Shown one piece after another: positions 1 through 4,558 of a DNA stretch of 5,946 bases (positions are counted from its first letter, which is position 1; every line of letters starts with the position of its first letter). The notes beneath the pieces were generated by a model. That model saw only the letters and a program-made list of their open reading frames with translations. It had not been told where the DNA came from and did no database searches. Source of the DNA: Tangfeifania sp. Lineage in GTDB: Bacteria > Bacteroidota > Bacteroidia > Bacteroidales > Prolixibacteraceae. Position numbers and translations under genes: made by a program. The stretch is taken from positions 1-5,946 of the forward strand of contig JAGYMR010000181.1 in assembly GCA_018400515.1 (NCBI GenBank), given 5' to 3'.

Positions 1-11
1 TGCAAATTTAG

Positions 12-50
12 AAAAATTTGTTTTACGGCGATCAAACAGCGTAAATTTTT
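12..50. terminator. Possible bidirectional terminator hairpin at the left edge
   Basis: The right arm at 40-50 (CGTAAATTTTT) pairs completely with AAAAATTT at 12-19 plus ACG at 25-27, leaving a 5-nt bulge (GTTTT) and a 12-nt loop. Without the outer part, TTTACG/CGTAAA is a perfect 6-bp stem. A T-run follows the stem on the plus strand, and a T-rich stretch follows it on the minus strand. It lies about 80 nt past the stop codon of the leftward oxidoreductase gene, so it could end that transcript, a rightward transcript entering from outside the window, or both. The stem is AT-rich and weak, so this is inferred from shape only. Confidence 0.35.
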
Positions 51-89
51 ATCACCGCGTTTCAGGGTCTCCGGGAAACAGTCTTGCGG

Positions 90-112
90 CCTTTGGGCTG
101 CAAACCCGAAGG
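90..112. repeat. 8-bp inverted repeat just past the oxidoreductase stop
   Basis: CCTTTGGG (90-97) and CCCGAAGG (105-112) form an 8-bp stem with a 7-nt loop. Read as plus-strand RNA, the single imperfect pair is a G-U wobble; read as minus-strand RNA it is a C-A mismatch. No T-run follows on either strand, so it is not a standard intrinsic terminator. It may protect the 3' end of the leftward transcript or have no function. Confidence 0.3.
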
Positions 113-127
113 GTAATTTCTAAAAAT

Positions 128-1438
128 TCAAACCGCTGGAAGTTTCCAGTCATCGCTATACTGAAGCTTCATCAGTTTGCTTCCTTCCTCCTCTTTAAAC
201 TTCCGGGCAGCATTGTCCCAGTGAATGCGCCGGCCTGTGCGGTAGGCGATGTTCCCCATTTCGGAAATAATGGCTGTTTTCGCACCCACCTCCACCGATG
301 CATTGGTTTTTCCACCTTCCCTGATGCATTTCAGGAAATTCTGGACATGCTCATCGAGGCCGTCGCCGTATGCTTTTTGCGTCTTTCCTTCGAAAAAGGG
401 CCCTTTCTTTTCATCGCTCCGGTCGGGATAGGTCTGCCAGCCTCCGCGGTCAACAACCAGGGTCCCTTTCTGTCCGACAAATGCCACGCCATGGCCCCGC
501 TGATAAGGTCCGATCCCCGGATTCAAACCGCATTCCCAGACCATCGAATGATTGGGATAATTGTACATCGCCTGCTGAATATCGGGGGTTTCTATCGCAC
601 CCTCTTTGTGATAAAAAATACCACCGCCCGGAGAGATGGACTCGGGCATTCCGGCATCCATGGCGTACAAGGCAAAATCAAGAAGGTGAACGCCCCAGTC
701 GGTCATAGCTCCGCCGGCATAATCCCACCACCACCGGAAATTGTAGTGAAACCGGTTGGGATTAAAAGGCCGCCTGGGAGCAGGCCCCAGCCACATGGCA
801 TAGTCCACGCCTTCGGGGGGTTCGGTATTCTCCCGCACAGGGTAAGGATTATCGTACCCCTTGTATATCCAGGCCTTCACGAGGTGAACATCCCCTAACT
901 GACCGGATTTGACCACCTCCGAAGCTTCGAACCAGTGCCTGGAACTCCGCTGCCACATCCCCACCTGTACAGCAAGCTCCGGATGTTTCTCAGCGGCTTT
1001 AACCATGGCATTGCACTCCTCAATGCTGTGGCCCATGGGCTTTTCAACATAAACGTGTTTTCCCGCATCCAGGGCCATGATCATCATGGTGGCATGCCAG
1101 TGGTCAGGAGTTCCAATGATCACAGCATCCACATCCGGATTATCAAGCACCTCCCGGAAATCTTTCACCGCAAGGGGCCGTTGCCCGGTCTGTTTCTCCA
1201 CATCAGCAGCCCGGTTTTCCAGAATATTGGAATCAACATCGCACAAAGCCACACATTCAACATTTTCCTGCTTCAGAAAAGTATTGAGGTTGTGAAATCC
1301 CATGGACCGGCAGCCGATCAAAGCGACTCTTACCTTATCCGAAGGGGAAGCACATGCATTCATAATGGAGGGAAATGTACCTATGGCAGCAGTGGCCAAT
1401 GCAGAGGTCTTGATAAATTTTCTTCTGTCAGAATTCAT
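128..1438 (-). CDS. Tat-exported Gfo/Idh/MocA-family NAD(P)-dependent oxidoreductase
   Basis: A complete gene of 436 residues. The N-terminus carries a twin-arginine signal (DRRKFIK, residues 4-10) followed by an Ala-rich hydrophobic stretch to about residue 29, so the folded, cofactor-loaded enzyme is probably exported to the periplasm. Cys29 follows MNA, a poor lipobox, so lipid anchoring is possible but unconvincing. The Rossmann domain starts at about residue 36 with VALIGCRSMG; the usual GxGxxG is modified because its middle glycine is Arg44. The family hallmark EKP is at 132-134 in HVYVEKPMGHS, and the C-terminal domain has GGAMTDWGVHLLD (242-254), whose Asp247 and His251 match conserved family positions. 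Length is normal for the exported Bacteroidota/Planctomycetes group. The family usually oxidises or reduces sugars and polyols; the substrate cannot be read here. It lacks the GH109 hallmarks I know, so I do not call it a glycosidase. The start is chosen because the Tat motif follows it directly. It is transcribed away from the transport operon. Confidence 0.93.
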   Translation of the reverse strand: MNSDRRKFIKTSALATAAIGTFPSIMNACASPSDKVRVALIGCRSMGFHNLNTFLKQENVECVALCDVDSNILENRAADVEKQTGQRPLAVKDFREVLDNPDVDAVIIGTPDHWHATMMIMALDAGKHVYVEKPMGHSIEECNAMVKAAEKHPELAVQVGMWQRSSRHWFEASEVVKSGQLGDVHLVKAWIYKGYDNPYPVRENTEPPEGVDYAMWLGPAPRRPFNPNRFHYNFRWWWDYAGGAMTDWGVHLLDFALYAMDAGMPESISPGGGIFYHKEGAIETPDIQQAMYNYPNHSMVWECGLNPGIGPYQRGHGVAFVGQKGTLVVDRGGWQTYPDRSDEKKGPFFEGKTQKAYGDGLDEHVQNFLKCIREGGKTNASVEVGAKTAIISEMGNIAYRTGRRIHWDNAARKFKEEEGSKLMKLQYSDDWKLPAV

Positions 1439-1451
1439 TTTAATTCATTTT
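1432..1451. repeat. Perfect 10-bp tandem duplication over the oxidoreductase start codon
   Basis: AATTCATTTT occurs twice with no gap, at 1432-1441 and 1442-1451. On the minus strand each copy reads AAAATGAATT, so the start codon at 1438-1436 is preceded 10 nt upstream by a second ATG (1448-1446). That upstream ATG opens a two-codon frame (Met-Asn-stop) ending one base before the real start codon. The repeat is seen directly; any effect on translation is inference. Confidence 0.85.
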
Positions 1452-1473
1452 AAATAAACGATTTTCTATTTTT

Positions 1474-1507
1474 CAAAGTAAAATTGGTGTTGCCAAAAAC
1501 AATCAAA
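1474..1507 (-). promoter_or_regulatory. Candidate Bacteroidota-type promoter for the oxidoreductase
   Basis: On the minus strand TTACTTTG (1481 to 1474) matches seven of eight positions of the TAnnTTTG -7 box. Upstream lies TTTG (1507-1504) with a 22-bp spacer, or ATTG (1503-1500) with an 18-bp spacer; both straddle the usual spacing of about 19-21 bp. Transcription would start roughly 30 nt before the oxidoreductase start codon. The region is very AT-rich, so chance matches are likely. Confidence 0.35.
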
Positions 1508-1730
1508 CCCTTTCCCATCAAAAAAGGGCCCCCGAAAACAAAAAATAATTCCGAAGCCTCTGCCCTTCTAAAAAACACGACAAAAACCTCCGAACGTTTC
1601 CACGCAAATGTCGCAGGAAAATCAGAAAGATACTTTCCCTGATCATTTCTTTTTTGATGGACCCTGAAAACATTGATTTTTCAGCGCCACCCCAAAATTA
1701 GGAATTTCCAGACAGAATTAAAAGCGATTA

Positions 1731-1783
1731 TGCCGGGCTCGCAGTAAAAAATTTTCCCGCAAAAAAAGCAAAAGGGCCCGGTG
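1731..1783 (+). repeat. Imperfect inverted repeat in the intergenic region
   Basis: CCGGGCTC (1733-1740) pairs with GGGCCCGG (1774-1781), allowing one G-U wobble, and two more wobble pairs extend the stem outward to 1731 and 1783. The loop is 33 nt and A-rich. The wobbles favour plus-strand RNA, yet no plus-strand gene lies upstream in the window. A T-run follows at 1796-1801, but it is too far from the stem for a typical terminator. Function unknown. Confidence 0.25.
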
Positions 1784-1827
1784 CTATAAAACGAATTTTT
1801 TGTGATTGGAACACAGGACTAAATTAA

Positions 1828-1845
1828 TGACCGACTAGTCAGTCA
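1828..1845. promoter_or_regulatory. TetR-type operator O1 (leftward promoter)
   Basis: TGACCGACTAGTCAGTCA is an 18-bp palindrome with one mismatched pair, centred between 1836 and 1837. TGAC(C/T)GA half-sites of this kind are typical of TetR/AcrR-family operators. The adjacent tetR gene begins 93 bp to the right, and a related 18-bp site with 14 identical positions lies at 1903-1920. Its right end overlaps the last two bases of the leftward -7 box, so binding should block that promoter. The palindrome is seen directly; the binding protein is inferred from adjacency. Confidence 0.75.
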
Positions 1846-1875
1846 AAATTAACCATTAATTAACACAAAATCATT
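1844..1875 (-). promoter_or_regulatory. Candidate leftward TAnnTTTG promoter overlapping O1
   Basis: On the minus strand TAATTTTG (1851 to 1844) is a perfect TAnnTTTG box, with a weak -33-like AATG at 1875-1872 and a 20-bp spacer. Transcription would start at about 1837-1840, inside operator O1, and run left. The -7 box sits in the same register to O1 as the tetR -7 box does to O2. The -33 box matches poorly, and the nearest leftward gene start is about 400 bp away, so activity is uncertain. Confidence 0.45.
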
Positions 1876-1904
1876 GGGATTTCCGGAAAATCTCTTTACT
1901 TTTG
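1873..1904 (+). promoter_or_regulatory. Promoter of the tetR-transport operon
   Basis: TACTTTTG (1897-1904) is a perfect match to the Bacteroidota -7 consensus TAnnTTTG. ATTG (1873-1876) is a -33-like box with a 20-bp spacer, within the usual range. Transcription would start near 1909-1911, about 30 nt before the tetR start codon. Because the downstream genes are separated by at most 20 nt, this is probably the promoter for the whole operon. Operator O2 overlaps the end of the -7 box and the expected start point, which predicts autorepression. Confidence 0.65.
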
Positions 1905-1920
1905 ACCAACCGTTCAGTCA
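1903..1920. promoter_or_regulatory. TetR-type operator O2 (tetR promoter)
   Basis: TGACCAACCGTTCAGTCA matches operator O1 at 14 of 18 positions, including both outer TGAC/GTCA arms. As a palindrome it is less perfect (six of nine half-site pairs). It covers the last two bases of the -7 box and the predicted transcription start, and ends 18 bp before the tetR start codon. The O1-O2 centre-to-centre distance is 75 bp, close to seven helical turns, so looping or co-operative binding is possible. Confidence 0.65.
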
Positions 1921-1938
1921 TAAACTAAAATTTTTGTC

Positions 1939-2535
1939 ATGCCACGAACGCCGGCACAATTTGACGATATCCGGAAGCAGCGGAAAAAACTGATCCGGGA
2001 CACGGCACTGGCGCTTTTTGCCGAGAATGGATACCATAAAACAACCATGAGCAAAATAGCGGAAAAGGCCAACATTTCGAAAGGGCTCACCTACAACTAT
2101 TACAAAAGCAAAAAAGCGATCCTGAACGAAATCATTCAAATGGGATTTGAGGATTTGCTTTCCAATTTCGATCTGAACCGGGACGGAGTGCTCACTGAAG
2201 AAGAGTTCATCTACTTCATCCGCCAGAGTTTTAAAACGCTGAAAGAAAACCCGGAATACTGGAAGCTCTATTATTCACTGGTTTTACAGCCGGGAATTGC
2301 CGCCTCCTTTCAGGATGATTACATGGAAAAAGCAAAACCCATCTTTTCCATGCTTTTTGAATTTGCCCGCTCGAAAGGCAGCAGGGATCCCGAAGGCGAC
2401 ATGTTATCCATCAGTGCCCTGCTGGAGGGAAGTTCGCTTTTCATCATCGCTGCTCCCGGAATGTTTCCTGCGGAGAAAATGGAAAAAACAGTAACAGATG
2501 CGGCATTTCGCATATTAAACATTCAAAAAAAATAA
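1939..2535 (+). CDS. TetR/AcrR-family transcriptional repressor with an embedded EF-hand loop
   Basis: A complete protein of 198 residues, typical for the family. The N-terminal DNA-binding domain (about residues 14-60) has the family pattern: ALALFAENGYHKTTMSKIAEK leads into the recognition helix region NISKGLTYNYYKSK (45-58). The C-terminal ligand-binding domain (about 65-198) is divergent as usual, and the effector cannot be predicted from similarity. Residues 78-90 (DLNRDGVLTEEEF) form a complete EF-hand calcium-binding loop flanked by correctly spaced hydrophobics; see the separate entry. The ATG at 1939 is chosen because it follows the predicted promoter at a short distance and no upstream in-frame start fits that promoter. 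Two operators lie upstream, one on its own promoter, so it is probably autoregulated. It is the first gene of the transport operon, and the LolA-like gene starts 9 nt after its stop. Confidence 0.93.
   Translation: MPRTPAQFDDIRKQRKKLIRDTALALFAENGYHKTTMSKIAEKANISKGLTYNYYKSKKAILNEIIQMGFEDLLSNFDLNRDGVLTEEEFIYFIRQSFKTLKENPEYWKLYYSLVLQPGIAASFQDDYMEKAKPIFSMLFEFARSKGSRDPEGDMLSISALLEGSSLFIIAAPGMFPAEKMEKTVTDAAFRILNIQKK
2170..2208 (+). other. EF-hand calcium-binding loop within the TetR ligand domain
   Basis: The encoded residues 78-90 read DLNRDGVLTEEEF. Loop position 1 is Asp78, 3 is Asn80, 5 is Asp82, 6 is Gly83, 8 is Leu85, 9 is Thr86 and 12 is Glu89, followed by Phe90. As I recall the canonical EF-hand signature, every constrained position is met. 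Before the loop, Phe70, Leu73, Leu74 and Phe77 occupy the hydrophobic positions of the entering helix; after it, Phe90, Phe93 and Ile94 fit the exiting helix. Only one loop is visible, whereas EF-hands usually work in pairs, so a dimeric or unpaired arrangement would be needed. The motif is seen; calcium binding is inference. Confidence 0.7.
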
Positions 2536-2544
2536 ATCAGTGCA

Positions 2545-3321
2545 ATGAAACGAGCAAGACGAATTTTTGATAAACAGTTGAAACCAATACCTCTTTTTTT
2601 AACACTTTGCCTGTTCCCCATGGTGCTTTGGGGACAGGACACGGATGAGATCATCCGGAAAGCAGATGAAAAATTCAGGGGAACTTCCAGTAAAAGCAAT
2701 TTAACGATGATTATCCAGCGCCCCTCATGGTCGCGCGAGATCAGCATGAAAAACTGGACCCTCGGGAACGAATATTCCATGATCTATATCACAGCTCCGG
2801 CAAAAGAGAAAGGCCAGGTCTTTTTAAAAAGAAAAAATGAAATGTGGAACTGGGTTCCCACCATTGAGCGCATGATCAAGATTCCCCCGTCAATGATGAT
2901 GCAATCGTGGATGGGATCCGATTTTACCAACGACGATCTGGTGAAGGAATCCTCCCTTGTTAAAGACTACAACAATGAATTGCTGGGGGAAGAGCCTGTC
3001 CGGGAATACGACTGCTATAACATTAAGCTTCTTCCCAAAATTGATGCGCCGGTGGTTTGGGGCAAGATCCTCATGTGGGTGTCCAAAGAGGAATACCACT
3101 GGCTGCGTGCTGAATATTACGACGAAGAGGGAAATCTTGTAAATACGGAAGTCCTCTCTGAAATAAAAAAAATGGATGACCGGAAAATGCCCACCCGCCT
3201 GGAAATGATCCCGGCGGATGAAGAGGGACATAAAACCATTCTCATTTTTAATGAGATTGAATTTGACATCGACATTGATGAATCCTTTTTTTCCCAACAA
3301 AATATGCGGAGGGTGCGATGA
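2545..3321 (+). CDS. Exported LolA-like protein (outer-membrane lipoprotein-sorting family)
   Basis: A complete protein of 258 residues. The N-terminus is a Sec-type signal peptide: a basic start, a hydrophobic core at about 16-28, and probable cleavage after LWG (residue 30, before QDTDE). No lipobox cysteine is present, so the mature protein should be soluble in the periplasm. The mature part matches the COG2834-type LolA-like group found beside ABC permeases. It starts with a helix (DEIIRKADEKFRG), continues with beta-rich segments that would form a half-barrel, and contains the group-typical stretch MMMQSWMGSDFTNDDLV (117-133) and the C-terminal pattern ending FFSQQNMRRVR. LolA-fold proteins shield acyl chains and carry lipoproteins or other hydrophobic cargo across the periplasm. 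By context it should accept cargo from the two permeases encoded next. The gene begins 9 nt after tetR and overlaps the next gene by 4 nt (ATGA), which suggests translational coupling. Cargo is unknown. Confidence 0.87.
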   Translation: MKRARRIFDKQLKPIPLFLTLCLFPMVLWGQDTDEIIRKADEKFRGTSSKSNLTMIIQRPSWSREISMKNWTLGNEYSMIYITAPAKEKGQVFLKRKNEMWNWVPTIERMIKIPPSMMMQSWMGSDFTNDDLVKESSLVKDYNNELLGEEPVREYDCYNIKLLPKIDAPVVWGKILMWVSKEEYHWLRAEYYDEEGNLVNTEVLSEIKKMDDRKMPTRLEMIPADEEGHKTILIFNEIEFDIDIDESFFSQQNMRRVR

Positions 3322-4538
3322 GAACGAATATCAAACTTGCCTGGCGGAATTTATGGCGAAACCGGCGCCGTACCGTTATTGCCATTTCCTCCATCATTTT
3401 CAGCGTATTGCTCGCCTCCTGGATGCGTTCCATGCAGGAGGGGTCGTATTCAAGCATGATCGACAACGTGGTTCAGTATTACTCGGGTTACCTCCAGGTG
3501 CAGGACACCGCCTTCTGGGATGAGCGGACACTGGAAAACAGCATGGAAATAGCGCCGGAACTAAAAAAGGAAATTGAAAAAAAGCCGGATGTTACCCTTG
3601 TCTCCCATCGGTTGGAGTCATTTGCCCTGGCTGCCAACCACGAACAAAGCAAACCTGCCATGGTCCTGGGCATTGAGCCGGAGGAAGAGGATAATATCAC
3701 CAACATCTCAGCAAAAATCACCCGCGGATCATTTCTGAAACCGGGCGATGACGGGGTAATACTCGCAAAAGGGCTGGCCGGATTCCTGAACCTTGATGTG
3801 GGCGACACACTGGTAATGCTGGGCCAGGGATATCATGGGATCAGTGCCAACGGTCTCTTCCGGGTCAATGGGATCCTCGACCACCCCAACCAGCAATTCA
3901 ACAAACGACTGGTGTATATGGATCTGAAAAACGCACGGGATTTCTACTCTGCTTACGGACTTTCAACCGCATTGGTGGTGATGACCGACGACCATTACAA
4001 AGTCAATTCCATAAAAAAGAACATCGAAGCCATTCTCCCCCCCCAATACAAAGTGTTAACCTGGATTGAAATGCAGCCGGAGGTGGAGCAGCTTATTCAA
4101 AGCGACCGCGCCGGCGGGATCATAATGCTGGGCATCCTCTACCTTGTGATCGCTTTTGGGATGTTCAGCGTCATTATGATGATGGTTAAGGAGCGTCAGC
4201 GTGAATTCGGAGTCAGCCATGCCATTGGCATGAAAAAAAGGAAACTATCGGTGGTCGTGGTCCTTGAAACACTGTTCATCGGAATTGCGGGGTGTGCAGC
4301 CGGACTTGTAATCAGCTACCTGTTCTGCCTCTATTTCTTCCACAACCCCCTGCCAATCACGGGAGAAACAGGAACCGCCATGGCCCAGTACGGAATGGAA
4401 CCCTACATGTTTTTCTCGTTGAAACCTTCGCTTTTTTACAATCAGATGATCCTCGTCTTTTTTATTAGTGTTTTTATTTCGCTGTTCCCGATATACAACA
4501 TATCCCGCTTAAAAATCACAAATGCTTTGCGGGGTTAA
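3318..4538 (+). CDS. ABC transporter permease, FtsX/LolC/MacB type (first of a pair)
   Basis: A complete protein of 406 residues with the four-helix architecture of the MacB/LolCDE superfamily. The cytoplasmic N-terminus LAWRNLWRNRRRT is followed by TM1 (about 19-36), a large periplasmic domain (about 40-262), TM2 (about 267-290), the cytoplasmic coupling segment KERQREFGVSHAIGMKKRKL (291-310), TM3 (about 312-340) and TM4 (about 374-393). The coupling segment contains the family's E-[FI]-G...A-[IV]-G pattern, which contacts the ATPase. The C-terminal P-x-x-x-A segment usual after TM4 is degenerate here (FPIYNISRLKITNALRG), unlike in the second permease. Its ATG overlaps the stop of the LolA-like gene by 4 nt, and it ends in tandem stops (TAATAA). 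It probably forms a heterodimer with the next gene's product and needs a separate ATPase. An 8-cytosine tract (4037-4044) lies inside the gene. The cargo is probably a lipoprotein or other envelope substrate. Confidence 0.9.
   Translation: MRTNIKLAWRNLWRNRRRTVIAISSIIFSVLLASWMRSMQEGSYSSMIDNVVQYYSGYLQVQDTAFWDERTLENSMEIAPELKKEIEKKPDVTLVSHRLESFALAANHEQSKPAMVLGIEPEEEDNITNISAKITRGSFLKPGDDGVILAKGLAGFLNLDVGDTLVMLGQGYHGISANGLFRVNGILDHPNQQFNKRLVYMDLKNARDFYSAYGLSTALVVMTDDHYKVNSIKKNIEAILPPQYKVLTWIEMQPEVEQLIQSDRAGGIIMLGILYLVIAFGMFSVIMMMVKERQREFGVSHAIGMKKRKLSVVVVLETLFIGIAGCAAGLVISYLFCLYFFHNPLPITGETGTAMAQYGMEPYMFFSLKPSLFYNQMILVFFISVFISLFPIYNISRLKITNALRG
4037..4044 (+). repeat. Eight-cytosine homopolymer inside the first permease gene
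   Basis: Positions 4037-4044 are eight consecutive C residues, spanning the third base of the Leu240 codon, Pro241, Pro242 and the first base of Gln243. Gain or loss of one C would frameshift the permease before TM2 and abolish it, and the downstream permease could also be affected by polarity. The frame is intact in this sequence. Whether the tract varies between cells is unknown. Confidence 0.8.
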
Positions 4539-4558
4539 TAACCGAAAAATTCAGAATC

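Larger units (their letters stand above)
1452..1827. other. AT-rich intergenic region with no convincing gene
   Basis: Between the oxidoreductase and the TetR operators I find no convincing coding region. The longest leftward ATG frame I found (1673 down to 1518, 51 codons) is Phe/Leu/Arg-rich and looks like translated AT-rich non-coding DNA. The region holds the candidate oxidoreductase promoter near its left end, a long-range imperfect hairpin (1731-1783), and two copies of AAAAGGGCCC (1522-1531 and 1770-1779). If the leftward promoter at 1844-1875 is active, this stretch would be transcribed as a leader of about 400 nt or as a separate small RNA. Confidence 0.6.

Noticed and set aside
221..898. 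A 225-codon rightward open frame opposite the oxidoreductase gene
   Set aside because: It is antisense to a gene with clear Tat, Rossmann and EKP motifs, and its translation is rich in Pro, His, Arg and Gly with no recognisable domain; it is a shadow frame.
935..1453. A 172-codon rightward open frame opposite the oxidoreductase N-terminus
   Set aside because: It is a shadow of the real gene in a region under coding constraint on the other strand, with no domain or promoter of its own.
1518..1673. A leftward 51-codon frame in the intergenic region, downstream of the leftward promoter
   Set aside because: Its translation (Phe, Leu and Arg rich, no signal peptide or known motif) looks like translated AT-rich DNA, and nothing independent supports translation.
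2890..3300. A 136-codon leftward frame opposite the LolA-like gene
   Set aside because: The plus-strand protein has a signal peptide and family motifs; the antisense frame has none.
3977..3990. TGACCGACGACC-like half-site inside the first permease gene, similar to the operator half-sites
   Set aside because: Only one half-site matches, there is no palindromic partner, and it lies in coding sequence encoding Met-Thr-Asp-Asp.
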